DNA of 64,000 nt from Stutzerimonas stutzeri (GCF_000952685.1 NZ_JYHV01000037.1:186001-250000); one strand, 5' to 3'. Positions 42,601 through 50,386 are shown, counted from the stretch's first letter. Program-made: numbers and translations. Notes: a model not told the origin generated them from the letters alone.

Positions 42601-43058
42601 CCGAACTGGCGGGAACAACCGTAAAACTGCAACCGGCCATGGTCGACAGCGGCTGGTTTTCCGATAGCCTGATGCAAGGCATGGCAGACAAGTTCTACGA
42701 CCAGTTCCTCGAAGGCTACTGGGCGCCCATCGACCAATTTGGTCAACCTCCCGCGCAGCGTCCCAGCGGACCGCTGCCAGGCGACACCCTCTACCCCGAG
42801 GGCACACAGCACCGCCTCTGGCAAACCTGGGTTGCTTACCAGCGCTCCCCCATGCTGGAGCTGGAAGTTCGCTACCCGGAGCAAATTCTGGAAAGCACTA
42901 ACGGCCAAGGCTATATGTTCCGCGTGGATATAGGCAGCTCATCCTCCGAGGCGAATCTGAAAAGCGATGCGCTCAGCAAGGAACCCAATAGCGATATGGT
43001 TCTCTCTTCACAAAGCACCCGCTTGCTCTCCTTGCAGGTACCACATACGAGTAAATGA
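39621..43058 (+). CDS. VasX-like pore-forming type VI effector
   Basis: A 1145-residue protein starting MSTTTSDKTLQQAKRNQ. The N-terminal region (about 20-180; CPLKAGEIAIHPVRYAID, RQLRDGWLYVWNE) resembles the VasX N-terminal/BTH_I2691-type effector domain. Long helical segments follow. A hydrophobic cluster comes near the C-terminus: about 826-846, 866-900 and 901-922 (NPVTIIIALLGVIYLIASM). It ends in a soluble 220-residue tail. This build matches colicin-like T6SS effectors that depolarise target membranes. The start has AAGGA upstream; an earlier in-frame ATG lies in the chaperone gene. Base composition falls in the 3' third (about 42,000 onward), as in the immunity gene. Toxic activity is inferred. 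Confidence 0.85.
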   Translation: MSTTTSDKTLQQAKRNQAFEDKPANANGQCPLKAGEIAIHPVRYAIDESPARGSAQGPNPLPKGWSSSNLPKLKTRSYTLRQLRDGWLYVWNETDRTLHEYQVKGHQFIRHQWGSAQLGKDERNNPGDSQPYLLYPKRSRLLIAYAPVQWTWRLCEKMRSNPQEQKRWMRALDLPQYCTQMQAAHAAPIREIGSAVADILAGGEAPTFKSCLVAANNDDTSRPCKKPIDQALILGSVPDQDSALFVALDDPMAIVDDLAMNLQGRWLELAAADKQHANKINSATLIQGLCGVKLDPFMPKSVSTNPSRKQAFIKDAHSLLDSEAQLLNHGGSDATLTLKSLQVQRVQQQFRTNWGNPPSGPKWRALVEEWQQKKTWREDVRFDEAWSYLQERADEMERLNTHIQRSESDLLAWLKSLSPKAEEVFYDPCHPQQSTDLLDTMANLYEQLGASDTGKQWLCEQYGKPTTLAGLALFNFSAELSALIDKISANFTTYGTIDNQGRQGDGSGQAHGGLSDITSEVSRANEVKSVLDLPSVQASNLYKDLSEPGKHAFETLRNVVGQKAKDSWNLMAFVLLPALSTKFAPKVRIFAFSVTQVLVSTEISTQTRLILDAEFAKKNRQWQMQVAQLEKNIKGLQRTLSLPGKGPDKRSARIQLLGLEQKRETLNLQRPNEVIGSVVTETRITKVQTRQVAMWLATLGQSELLDQLQLKAKNSASYAARSRQWMNQELGGSLPVLVAGLNVWNFINSLDKARNDGIFSEDELRTVGANAAYTANALMALWTVPAWNKWAKLEKTIGRNTTQLAKAGVRAWLKTGEVEASLLARQLVLRTMGMAAFGAIAAGVEAWQVSKDVSNATSPEEKYAQSTKLVALIFMSSVAGVQLVGSALGFWFGFAWVMSNPVTIIIALLGVIYLIASMIANQYKREGLRLWLYRSSWGKSPTWTHSDEHHKEELRTLKEICLRPSLAARASTLPYYGRGPRIYTGFWLQLLLPSELAGTTVKLQPAMVDSGWFSDSLMQGMADKFYDQFLEGYWAPIDQFGQPPAQRPSGPLPGDTLYPEGTQHRLWQTWVAYQRSPMLELEVRYPEQILESTNGQGYMFRVDIGSSSSEANLKSDALSKEPNSDMVLSSQSTRLLSLQVPHTSK

Positions 43059-43065
43059 TTTATTT

Positions 43066-43839
43066 ATGAGCAGTACATTGAGAAAATTCTTACAGGCTCT
43101 TCCCTGGAATCAGCCCATCGAGCTTCCAGCACACCACCAGTGGAAGCACGCCAACCAACGTGCCTTACTGGAATGGAGGATCAAGGCGCGCCCTTACAAC
43201 ACAACCGTCGCCAATGGGATGTTTGCCTTCCTATTATGCACAACTCTAATCTTTAGTTACTTTTTACTCTATAAAAATGCAAGCTTCGAGCTAATTGAAA
43301 CTACCTTTATTGCAGTACCAGGTTTTTTTCTTTTCTTCTTAGCTTTATATGGCACAACGCATCAAAAAACAAAATTCGCTTATCGCCTGACCGAAACAGG
43401 TATAGAACTCTGCGAGTGGAAAGCACTAGGTAAAGGCTGGATGATCGCCTTGAAATGGCTGACGATTATCGCCGCTATCGCCGTTCTATTCGTTGTCGCA
43501 CTTGACCCATCGGCCTTTTGGGTAGCACTCGCCGGGCCTGGCGGCATGGGCTTGCTTTATCTAGGCCTAGCTAACTCAAAGCAATTCCAAGAAATGCACA
43601 GTCTCTACAGACACAATGTATTTACCTGGGACGAAATAAAGCACATTTACATAGACAAATCACGTCACCTAATCAGCTTGGAATATGAGTGGCTCAACGA
43701 GAATCTCAACAAGACACTGCCGTGGTGGACATATATTTTCTGTCACAAAAAAGGCTTTGAAACCACTACTGAAATCATACTTTCAAAAAACACAGACACC
43801 CCACACACACGTAAAAAAATAGAAGTCTTGCAGTTTTAA
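43066..43839 (+). CDS. Probable membrane immunity protein for the VasX-like effector
   Basis: A 257-residue protein, MSSTLRKFLQALPWNQP, with four likely transmembrane segments (GMFAFLLCTTLIFSYFLLY; TTFIAVPGFFLFFLALYG; WLTIIAAIAVLFVVAL; FWVALAGPGGMGLLYLGLA). It starts seven bases after the effector stop. Inner-membrane immunity proteins protect producers from pore-forming T6SS toxins, so position and topology suggest that role. Sequence homology to known immunity proteins is not recognised. The gene is AT-rich against the surroundings, a sign of transfer. A shorter decayed homologue lies just downstream. Confidence 0.7.
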   Translation: MSSTLRKFLQALPWNQPIELPAHHQWKHANQRALLEWRIKARPYNTTVANGMFAFLLCTTLIFSYFLLYKNASFELIETTFIAVPGFFLFFLALYGTTHQKTKFAYRLTETGIELCEWKALGKGWMIALKWLTIIAAIAVLFVVALDPSAFWVALAGPGGMGLLYLGLANSKQFQEMHSLYRHNVFTWDEIKHIYIDKSRHLISLEYEWLNENLNKTLPWWTYIFCHKKGFETTTEIILSKNTDTPHTRKKIEVLQF

Positions 43840-43888
43840 AAAATTAATAGAAATCCAATACCGATATGGCGCTATTTTCACAAAACAC

Positions 43889-44047
43889 CTGCCTGTTCCC
43901 TTTGTAGGTGCCACATACGAGTGAATGATTGCTTATGAGTAGTCCCTTGAACAAACTTATCCAGACTCTTCCCTGGAGCGCAGCCCATAGAACTTCCAGA
44001 CGACCATCGGTGGAAACATGCTAATCAACATGCGTTGCTAGAGCGGG
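43889..44047 (+). pseudogene. Decayed copy of the effector-end/immunity-start junction
   Basis: This repeats the intact junction at 43025-43145. CCACATACGAGTGAATGATTG matches the effector end and intergenic bases, and MSSPLNKLIQTLPW (ATG at 43935) matches MSSTLRKFLQALPW of the immunity gene. After the shared PW an inserted base shifts the frame, and the homologous QPIELPDDHRWKHANQHALLE continues in the next frame. The effector remnant has an in-frame TAG before VPHTSE. Homology stops at about 44047. It is a broken orphan immunity relic or the debris of a former effector-immunity cassette. Confidence 0.85.
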
Positions 44048-44538
44048 GCCAAGCTGGATGCCAATGCGGCATTGCCGCATAGCATCCGCAGCGCCACCAC
44101 CCTGGTGCGTATCGAGAGCAACCTGCCGGGGCTGGTCGCGCAACTGGGTAGCCTCAACCTCAAGAGCGAGGTTCGCCTGCGCACCACCACTCGACCTCCA
44201 GCCACGGCGGCAACGTCGAGAGCTCGCGGGTCGGCTCCGTCACCAGGCCCGTGGCCCAGCGACCCTGGCCCAACGCCCTGCAGCTCTATTTCAATACGCC
44301 AGCTGATGGCTCAGCATGTGGCGTACGTCGATTAACGGACCTGCCGCAAGATCAGAAAACGAACATGAGCGATAGCTACTACGCCAGCACCGCCAGCGAC
44401 CGTCGTGGATCTGGAGAAGACCGTAGCCAGAAGGCCGGCACCTCCATGCCATTCCCAAGGGCAATGACTCCGATGCCCGTCCCAACAGCGCGCCGATATC
44501 GAGCCCAGCGAGACAGACCAGCGAATCGGCATTCGCCT
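44048..44538. other. Unassigned stretch between the T6SS relic and the GntR gene
   Basis: High-GC sequence without an intact recognisable gene. Short coding-like pieces occur, such as AKLDANAALPHSIRSATTLVRIESNLPG (from about 44049, plus strand), then frame changes. It looks like further debris of a former gene, but no family was recognised on either strand. Confidence 0.45.
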
Positions 44539-45255
44539 TCACTCCGGCACTTCCACACACACATGAATCGCATCATGCCGCCAGTACTCCACATCGCAAT
44601 CGATCAACCGATCATGCTGGTCGCGGTTGAGGCGGGTGATGCGCAGGGCGGGGCTGCCGGGGGCGGTGCGCAGGGTCGTGGCGGCTTCGGGGTGCAGGGC
44701 GGTGGGGACCATGTCGAAGCGGACGCGGCCGTAGTGGATGCCATATTCGCTGGCATACAGCTCGGTTAGCGAGCAGGTCAGATCATAGTCGAGGATGCCT
44801 GGGAAGTAGCTGGGGTTCAGATAGTGTTCGACGTAGAGCACCAGACGACCATCGATGCGTCGGGCGCGGCGGATCTGGATGACGCCGGACAGCGCAGGCA
44901 ATCCCAGTCGGGCGCAAATTTCCGCTGCGGCGGGCACCAACCGGGCGGACAAGATCTCGGTTGCCGGGAGCCTACCCTGCTCATGGACCATAGCGTGGAA
45001 GTGGCTACGTACCAGCGGGTTGTAGGCGATCCGAGGCGGTGAAACGAACCAGCCACGGCGATCCTCCCGATAGATCAAACCCTGCGACTCGAGCTGGCCC
45101 AGCGCCTCTCGCAGCGTGATGCGCGTGGTATCGAAGAGCTCGCTGAGTTTGCGCTCGGATGGCAGCTGCCCGCCAGGCTGCAGCAATCCGTGGGCGATCT
45201 GCTCCTGCAAGGACCGACAGATTGCCGTAACCGCCCGCGGTGCCTCGTCACGCAT
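44539..45255 (-). CDS. GntR-family regulator with UTRA domain (PhnR/HutC type)
   Basis: A transcription factor of 238 residues with an N-terminal winged helix (QEQIAHGLLQPGGQLPSERKLSELFDTTRITLREALGQLESQGLIYREDRRGWFV is the HTH region, about 15-70) and a C-terminal UTRA effector-binding domain. ATG 45255 is preferred (GGAG six bases upstream); a GTG at 45258 directly precedes it. It is divergent from the transport/phosphatase operon that starts at 45605. The palindrome CTGGACTAGTCCAG at 45270-45283 and a related TGACCTAGACCA before the operon are likely binding sites. HutC-subfamily members govern phosphonate, histidine or amino-sugar genes; phosphonate or related ester is inferred from the neighbours. 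Confidence 0.85.
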   Translation of the reverse strand: MRDEAPRAVTAICRSLQEQIAHGLLQPGGQLPSERKLSELFDTTRITLREALGQLESQGLIYREDRRGWFVSPPRIAYNPLVRSHFHAMVHEQGRLPATEILSARLVPAAAEICARLGLPALSGVIQIRRARRIDGRLVLYVEHYLNPSYFPGILDYDLTCSLTELYASEYGIHYGRVRFDMVPTALHPEAATTLRTAPGSPALRITRLNRDQHDRLIDCDVEYWRHDAIHVCVEVPE

Positions 45256-45269
45256 CACTTTCTCCTCAA

Positions 45270-45283
45270 CTGGACTAGTCCAG
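45270..45283. promoter_or_regulatory. Palindromic operator candidate before the GntR gene
   Basis: CTGGACTAGTCCAG is a perfect palindrome 15 bases before the GntR start. Its core TGxxCTAGxCCA recurs at 45573-45584 before the operon. The CTAG-centred dyad fits HutC-subfamily GntR sites, suggesting autoregulation. Confidence 0.55.
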
Positions 45284-45526
45284 CACTAGAACAGAGCGCT
45301 TGCTCTCGCATTTTGCAACCGCAAACGCTTTGCAGGTTAGGCAAGCCAAATGACTGCCGCGTGACATTGGTACGGAAAGCGGGTCCCACAACGGTTGTTT
45401 TTGGCCCATCCAAGCGTATCGGCGGATTTCGATAGAGCCACGCCACGCAAGGTTCCCAGCCTGAGCTAGGCTTGCTACGGCACTCCTGTCGCGGTGTCGC
45501 CCCCGAGAGGCGGCGGCGGAGGCATC

Positions 45527-45544
45527 GACATCAAAATGTCATTT
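45527..45544 (+). promoter_or_regulatory. Weak PhoB-box-like or dyad element upstream of the transport operon
   Basis: GACAT-CAAA-ATGTC is a perfect dyad at 45527-45540. Read with its flanks as TCGACAT-N4-ATGTCAT it also resembles two Pho-box halves (CTGTCAT with N4 spacing); the second matches 6/7 and the first only 4/7. Phosphate control would fit the operon's likely role, but the match is weak. Confidence 0.25.
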
Positions 45545-45572
45545 GCGCCCCCTAGATTGGCTTCAGTCTTGC

Positions 45573-45584
45573 TGACCTAGACCA
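45573..45584. promoter_or_regulatory. GntR operator candidate before the transport operon
   Basis: TGACCTAGACCA shares TGxxCTAGxCCA with the palindrome at 45270-45283. It is 20 bases before the binding-protein start, between promoter and ribosome site, suited to repression. Confidence 0.5.
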
Positions 45585-45604
45585 ACCTGCGAAAGGAGCT
45601 TCTG

Positions 45605-46663
45605 ATGAAACGACTGCTGCTGGCTTCACTGCTGGGATCAGCGATCGCCCTGGCGACATCGGCGAACGCTGCACAAACGGACCTGAAAGACCTCGAAGAG
45701 GCGGCTCGCGCGGAAGCTGAGGTCAACAGCGTCGGCATGCCGGACAGCTGGGCCAACTGGAAAGACACTTGGCAGGACCTGGAGAAGACGTACGGCCTCA
45801 AGCACATGGACACCGACATGAGTTCGGCCCAAGAGATCGCCAAGTTCGCCGCTGAGAAAGACAACGCCACCGCCGACATCGGCGATGTCGGCGCGGCGTT
45901 CGGACCGATCGCCGTGCAGCAGGGCGTTACCCAGCCATATAAGCCGAGCACCTGGGAGCAGATCCCGGACTGGGCAAAGGACAAGGACGGTCACTGGATG
46001 CTGGCCTACACCGGTTCGATCGCCTTCATCATCAACAAGCAGCTGGTCGACAAGGCGCCAACCTCCTGGGCCGAGCTCAAAGATGGCGAGTACAAGGTCG
46101 CCATCGGTGACGTCAGTGCCGCCGCGCAGGCGGTGAATGGCGTGCTGGCGGCTGCCATCGCCAACGGCGGCGACGAGACGAACATCCAGCCGGGCCTGGA
46201 CTATTTTGCCGAGATCGCCAAGCAGGGCCGCTTATCCTTGTCGAACCCGACCATCCAGACGCTGGAGCGCGGCGAAGTGGAAGTGGGCGTGGTCTGGGAC
46301 TTCAATGGCCTGTCGTACCGCGACCAGATCGACCCGAGCCGTTTCGAAGTGCTGATTCCCTCCGATGGTTCGGTCATTTCCGGCTACACGACCATCATCA
46401 ACAAATGGGCCAAGCACCCCAACGCCGCCAAGCTGGCACGCGAGTACATCCTCTCCGACGCCGGGCAGATCAACCTCGCCAAGGGCAATGCGCGACCGAT
46501 TCGGGCCGAGCATCTGACCTTGCCCGCCGAGGTGCAGGCCAAGCTGCTGCCGAACGAGCAGTACGCCAAGGTTAAGCCCATCAAGAACGCCGAAGCCTGG
46601 GAAGCGACCTCCAAGGCGTTGCCGCAGCAGTGGCAGGAAAACGTGATCATCGAAATGGAGTGA
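45605..46663 (+). CDS. ABC transporter periplasmic binding protein (phosphonate/Fe/polyamine-type)
   Basis: Periplasmic solute receptor of 352 residues. Signal peptide MKRLLLASLLGSAIALATSANA (cleavage about 22-23) and the type 2 periplasmic binding fold of the SBP_bac_6/8 class (TAPTGTSIAFIINKQLV-like core, GEVEVGVVWDFNGLSYRD). AAAGGAG lies seven bases before ATG 45605. It heads the operon with an alkaline-phosphatase-superfamily enzyme, two permeases, an ATPase and an HAD phosphatase. The genes around it suggest an organophosphorus ligand such as a phosphonate or phosphoester; polyamine or ferric iron ligands in the same fold class cannot be excluded. Confidence 0.86.
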   Translation: MKRLLLASLLGSAIALATSANAAQTDLKDLEEAARAEAEVNSVGMPDSWANWKDTWQDLEKTYGLKHMDTDMSSAQEIAKFAAEKDNATADIGDVGAAFGPIAVQQGVTQPYKPSTWEQIPDWAKDKDGHWMLAYTGSIAFIINKQLVDKAPTSWAELKDGEYKVAIGDVSAAAQAVNGVLAAAIANGGDETNIQPGLDYFAEIAKQGRLSLSNPTIQTLERGEVEVGVVWDFNGLSYRDQIDPSRFEVLIPSDGSVISGYTTIINKWAKHPNAAKLAREYILSDAGQINLAKGNARPIRAEHLTLPAEVQAKLLPNEQYAKVKPIKNAEAWEATSKALPQQWQENVIIEME

Positions 46664-46719
46664 CCGGTTGCGGTGGGCTTGGATCGGAGGCGTCCCGCTC
46701 TAGCCACCCGCACGCGGGC

Positions 46720-46752
46720 GGTGGGCTGAAGCGGAGCTCCGCCCGACCCACC
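46720..46752. repeat. REP-like intergenic hairpin element
   Basis: GGTGGGCTGAAGCGGAGCTCC followed by GACCCACC can fold on its outer arms. It resembles the element at 17104-17149 read in reverse. It lies between the binding-protein and phosphatase genes of the operon and may shape relative expression. Confidence 0.5.
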
Positions 46753-46780
46753 TACGACCGCCCTCAACAAGGAACGCGCC

Positions 46781-47584
46781 ATGGGCAAAGCCATTCTCGT
46801 CATTCTCGATGGCCTCAACTACCAGGTCGCCGAGCACGCGCTCGGTCATCTGCAGGCGTACTGCATGGCCGGGCGCGGTGCGCTGTACCGGCTGCACTGC
46901 GAGCTACCGGCGCTATCCCGGCCGCTATATGAATGCATCCTCACCGGCGTGCCGCCGATCGATAGCGGTATCGTGCACAACGAGGTGGTGCGCTTATCCA
47001 ACGAACACAGCATTTTCCACCATGCCCGTGATGCCGGGCTGAGCACAGCAGCTGCGGCCTACCATTGGGTCAGCGAACTCTATAATCGCACGCCCTTCCA
47101 GGCGGCACGCGACCGCCACAGCGACACCCCGGAGCGGCCCATCCAGCACGGACACTTCTACTACGAAGACCACTATCCGGACTCGCATCTGTTCGCCGAT
47201 GCTGAAAGCCTGCGCTTACGACACAACCCGGACTTTTTGCTGGTGCATCCGATGAACATCGACGACGCCGGCCACAAGCACGGCCTGGATTCGTCTCAAT
47301 ACCGCAACGCCGCGCGCCGCGCTGATGTTCTGCTGGCCGAGTATCTGCAACGCTGGCTGGATGACGGCTATCAGGTGTTGGTCACCGCCGACCACGGCAT
47401 GAACAACGATCGCTCCCATAACGGACTGCTACCAGAGGAACGCGAGGTCCCGCTGTTCGTGCTGGGTTCGGCATTCAGCCTCGACCCCACTGCTCGACCG
47501 AAACAGACTGAACTCTGCGGCACGCTGTGCGAACTGCTCGGCGTTGCCCATGACAAACCGCTGTGCCGGGAGCTGCTGAAATGA
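46781..47584 (+). CDS. Alkaline-phosphatase-superfamily hydrolase (phosphonate/phosphoester type)
   Basis: A 267-residue cytoplasmic enzyme without signal peptide. Superfamily metal ligands are visible: ILDGLN at the N-terminus, NIDDAGHKHG (Asp/His) and TADHGMNNDRSH (Asp-His and His). The nucleophile is probably a Ser/Thr in the LSRPLYECILTG segment. Relatives include phosphonoacetate hydrolase and nucleotide pyrophosphatase/phosphodiesterase; which bond is cut is unknown. A cytoplasmic enzyme behind an uptake system suggests the imported molecule is hydrolysed inside. The stop overlaps the permease start by four bases (ATGA). Confidence 0.82.
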   Translation: MGKAILVILDGLNYQVAEHALGHLQAYCMAGRGALYRLHCELPALSRPLYECILTGVPPIDSGIVHNEVVRLSNEHSIFHHARDAGLSTAAAAYHWVSELYNRTPFQAARDRHSDTPERPIQHGHFYYEDHYPDSHLFADAESLRLRHNPDFLLVHPMNIDDAGHKHGLDSSQYRNAARRADVLLAEYLQRWLDDGYQVLVTADHGMNNDRSHNGLLPEEREVPLFVLGSAFSLDPTARPKQTELCGTLCELLGVAHDKPLCRELLK

Positions 47585-48492
47585 CCGCGCCGCTTGAGAA
47601 CAACCTCAAGACCGCCGCCATCCGCGACAGCGCGGCGCCGACGGTCGCCAGTCACAGGTCTCCAGGCAGTAAACGCCTGGCGCTGCTTTGCCTGCTGCCT
47701 TTCGCCGCGTTCTTCTTCGCCTTCCAGATCGCCCCGCTGCTGTGGGTGACGGTCAACAGCCTGCATACGGCTGATGGCTGGGGCCTGGCCAATTTCCAGA
47801 AGATCTTTGGTTCGAAGTTCTATCTGCAAGCCATCAAGCACAGTTTGCAGATCGCCTTCTGGTCGAGCCTTTTCGGCATAGTCATCGCGATTCTCGGCAG
47901 TTATTCCTTGCGTCAGGTCGACTCCAAACTACGCGACTTCGTCATGGCCTTTTCCAACATGACCAGCAACTTTGCCGGCGTGCCGCTGGCGTTTGCCTTT
48001 GTCATCCTGCTCGGTTTCAACGGGGCGCTGACGATCCTCCTGAAGCAGGCCGGAATCATCGAGGACTTCAACCTCTACTCCAAAACCGGCCTGATCGTGC
48101 TCTACACCTACTTCCAGATTCCGCTGGGCGTGTTGCTGCTCTACCCCGCATTCGACGCGCTGCGCGAGGACTGGCGCGAGTCGGCTTCCTTGCTAGGCGC
48201 CGGTACCTGGAGCTACTGGCGCTACATCGGCCTGCCGGTGCTTACCCCAGCGCTGCTCGGCACCTTCGTCATCCTGCTGGCCAATGCGCTGGGGGCCTAT
48301 GCCACGGTCTACTACCTCACTACGGGCAACTTCAACGTGTTGCCGATCCGAATCGCGGCGATGATTTCCGGCGATATCTCCCTCGATCCGAACATGGCCA
48401 GCGCATTGTCTATGGTGCTGGTCGGGCTGATGGGCGTGATTACCGTGGCGCATCAGGTGCTGCTCAAGAGGAGTTACCATGCGAGCCGCTGA
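47581..48492 (+). CDS. ABC transporter permease 1
   Basis: Inner-membrane permease, 303 residues with six or so helices and the EAA loop (DWRESASLLGAGTWSYWRYIGLPVLTPALL) that contacts the ATPase. Start ATG 47581 (MTAPLENNL) is coupled to the phosphatase stop; an earlier in-frame start is inside that gene. It overlaps permease 2 by 14 bases. It resembles PhnU-like/PotB-like permeases of 2-aminoethylphosphonate or polyamine systems. Confidence 0.88.
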   Translation: MTAPLENNLKTAAIRDSAAPTVASHRSPGSKRLALLCLLPFAAFFFAFQIAPLLWVTVNSLHTADGWGLANFQKIFGSKFYLQAIKHSLQIAFWSSLFGIVIAILGSYSLRQVDSKLRDFVMAFSNMTSNFAGVPLAFAFVILLGFNGALTILLKQAGIIEDFNLYSKTGLIVLYTYFQIPLGVLLLYPAFDALREDWRESASLLGAGTWSYWRYIGLPVLTPALLGTFVILLANALGAYATVYYLTTGNFNVLPIRIAAMISGDISLDPNMASALSMVLVGLMGVITVAHQVLLKRSYHASR

Positions 48493-49276
48493 AGCCAAAC
48501 GTGGCGCGCTGTATCACCGCACAGTGGTCTGGCTGCTGTTTCTTATCCTGCTGTTACCACTGGCTGCGACCTTCCTCTATTCGATTTCCAGCAGCTGGTC
48601 GGCGACCATCCTGCCGGACGGCTTGACCTTTGACTGGTATTTACAACTGTGGAGTGACGAACGCTTCCTGCGGGCGTTCGCTCAATCACTGCTGGTCTGC
48701 TTTGGTGCGCTGGCTTTGGCGGTGGTGCTGATCCTGCCGCTGCTGTTCGTCGTGCATTACCACTTCCCGAAACTCGACGGGCTGATGAACATCCTGATCC
48801 TGCTGCCCTTCGCGGTGCCGCCGGTAGTGTCCTCGGTCGGGCTGCTGCAGCTTTATGGCTCGGGGCCGCTGGCGATGGTCGGCACACCCTGGATCCTGAT
48901 CGGCGCCTACTTCACCATCGCGCTGCCGTTCATGTACCGCGCCATCAGCAACAACCTGCAGGCGATCAACCTGCGCGACCTGATGGACGCCGCCCACCTG
49001 CTTGGCGCCAGCACCTGGAAGGCGGCGTTCCTTGTCGTGCTGCCAAACCTGCGCAAGGGACTGATGGTGTCGCTGTTCCTGTCGTTCTCGTTTCTGTTCG
49101 GCGAATTCGTGTTCGCCAATCTGCTGGTGGGCACGCGCTACGAAACCCTACAGGTGTACCTGAACAACATGAAAAACAGCAGCGGCCACTTCAACAGTGC
49201 GCTGGTGATTTCCTACTTTTTCTTCGTGCTGGTGTTCACTTGGGCGGCGACCCGGCTGAACCGAGACAGGTCCTGA
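48479..49276 (+). CDS. ABC transporter permease 2
   Basis: Partner permease, 265 residues, six helices, EAA loop near MDAAHLLGASTWKAAFLVVLPNLRKGL. GAGGAG eight bases before ATG 48479 sits inside the end of permease 1, so it is translated on its own site while overlapping. The heterodimer forms the channel with permease 1. Confidence 0.88.
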   Translation: MRAAEAKRGALYHRTVVWLLFLILLLPLAATFLYSISSSWSATILPDGLTFDWYLQLWSDERFLRAFAQSLLVCFGALALAVVLILPLLFVVHYHFPKLDGLMNILILLPFAVPPVVSSVGLLQLYGSGPLAMVGTPWILIGAYFTIALPFMYRAISNNLQAINLRDLMDAAHLLGASTWKAAFLVVLPNLRKGLMVSLFLSFSFLFGEFVFANLLVGTRYETLQVYLNNMKNSSGHFNSALVISYFFFVLVFTWAATRLNRDRS

Positions 49277-49384
49277 CGATTTACGAAACGCCCGGCACGA
49301 CGGCTTCGTAGAGCCGTGGGCTGACGCGGAACGCCACCCGATCCATTTTGACCACTGCAGCGGCTTTTTAGACAGGAACATCCC

Positions 49385-50386
49385 ATGAGTTACCTTTCCA
49401 TCCGCAGCCTGCACAAAGCCTTTGGCGACACCCAGGTCTTCAGCGATATCGATTGCGAAGTCGCCAAGGGCGAGCTGATCACGCTGCTCGGTCCGTCTGG
49501 CTGCGGCAAGTCCACGCTGCTGCGCTGCATCGCTGGGCTCACCGAAGTCGACGGCGGACAGATCCTGCTGGACGGGGAGGATCTGGTGCCGCTTTCACCG
49601 CAGAAGCGCCAGATCGGCATGGTGTTCCAGAGCTACGCGCTGTTCCCCAACATGACGGTCGAGCAGAACGTCGCGTTCGGCCTGCGCATGCAGAAGGTCG
49701 CCAGAGACGAAAGCGCCCGGCGGGTAAACGAGGTGTTGGCAATGGTCGAGCTCGGCGAGTTTGCCCGACGCTACCCCAGCCAGCTCTCGGGCGGGCAATG
49801 CCAGCGTGTGGCACTGGCACGCTCATTGGTCACACGTCCCCGCCTACTGCTGCTCGACGAACCCTTGTCGGCGCTCGATGCGCGCATCCGCAAGCATCTG
49901 CGTGAACAGATCCGTGCAATTCAGAAAGAGTTGGGGCTGACTACCATCTTCGTCACCCACGATCAGGAAGAAGCGTTGACCCTCTCGGATCGCATCCTGT
50001 TGATGAACGCCGGGCGGATCGTCCAGAGCGCCGACGCCGAGACGCTCTACACATCACCGGTGGATGCCTTTGCGGCGGGCTTCATCGGTAACTACAACCT
50101 GCTCGCGGCAGACGTGGCCTCACGACTACTGCAGCGTCCGATCAGTGCTCAGGTGGCGATCCGCCCGGAGGCCATCGCTCTCGTCAATGCAGCCGAGGGT
50201 AGCGACGGGATCGCGGCCGTGATCAGAAGCCACAGTCTGCTCGGCAATGTGATCCGCTATCGGGTCGAAGCGCGTGGCGTCGAGCTATTGGTGGACGTGC
50301 TCAATCGCTCCGCCTCCGATCTTCATCCCCACGGTCGCCAGGTAGGCCTTACCATCGACGCTTCCGCAATTCACGAGGTGGCTTGA
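49385..50386 (+). CDS. ABC transporter ATP-binding protein
   Basis: Energises the transporter; 333 residues. Walker A GPSGCGKST, the LSGGQCQRVAL signature, Walker B LLLLDEPLSALD and the VTHDQEE switch are intact. The C-terminal TOBE-like region (about 270-333) suggests the MalK/PotA/PhnT class. It starts 108 bases after permease 2; this gap has no gene and contains a weak hairpin. The stop shares one base with the HAD start (TGATG). Confidence 0.92.
   Translation: MSYLSIRSLHKAFGDTQVFSDIDCEVAKGELITLLGPSGCGKSTLLRCIAGLTEVDGGQILLDGEDLVPLSPQKRQIGMVFQSYALFPNMTVEQNVAFGLRMQKVARDESARRVNEVLAMVELGEFARRYPSQLSGGQCQRVALARSLVTRPRLLLLDEPLSALDARIRKHLREQIRAIQKELGLTTIFVTHDQEEALTLSDRILLMNAGRIVQSADAETLYTSPVDAFAAGFIGNYNLLAADVASRLLQRPISAQVAIRPEAIALVNAAEGSDGIAAVIRSHSLLGNVIRYRVEARGVELLVDVLNRSASDLHPHGRQVGLTIDASAIHEVA

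Noticed and set aside
44251-44769. A 172-codon plus-strand frame before and over the GntR gene
   Set aside because: Its 3' half is antisense to a well-supported regulator and the 5' half has no recognised family; treated as debris.
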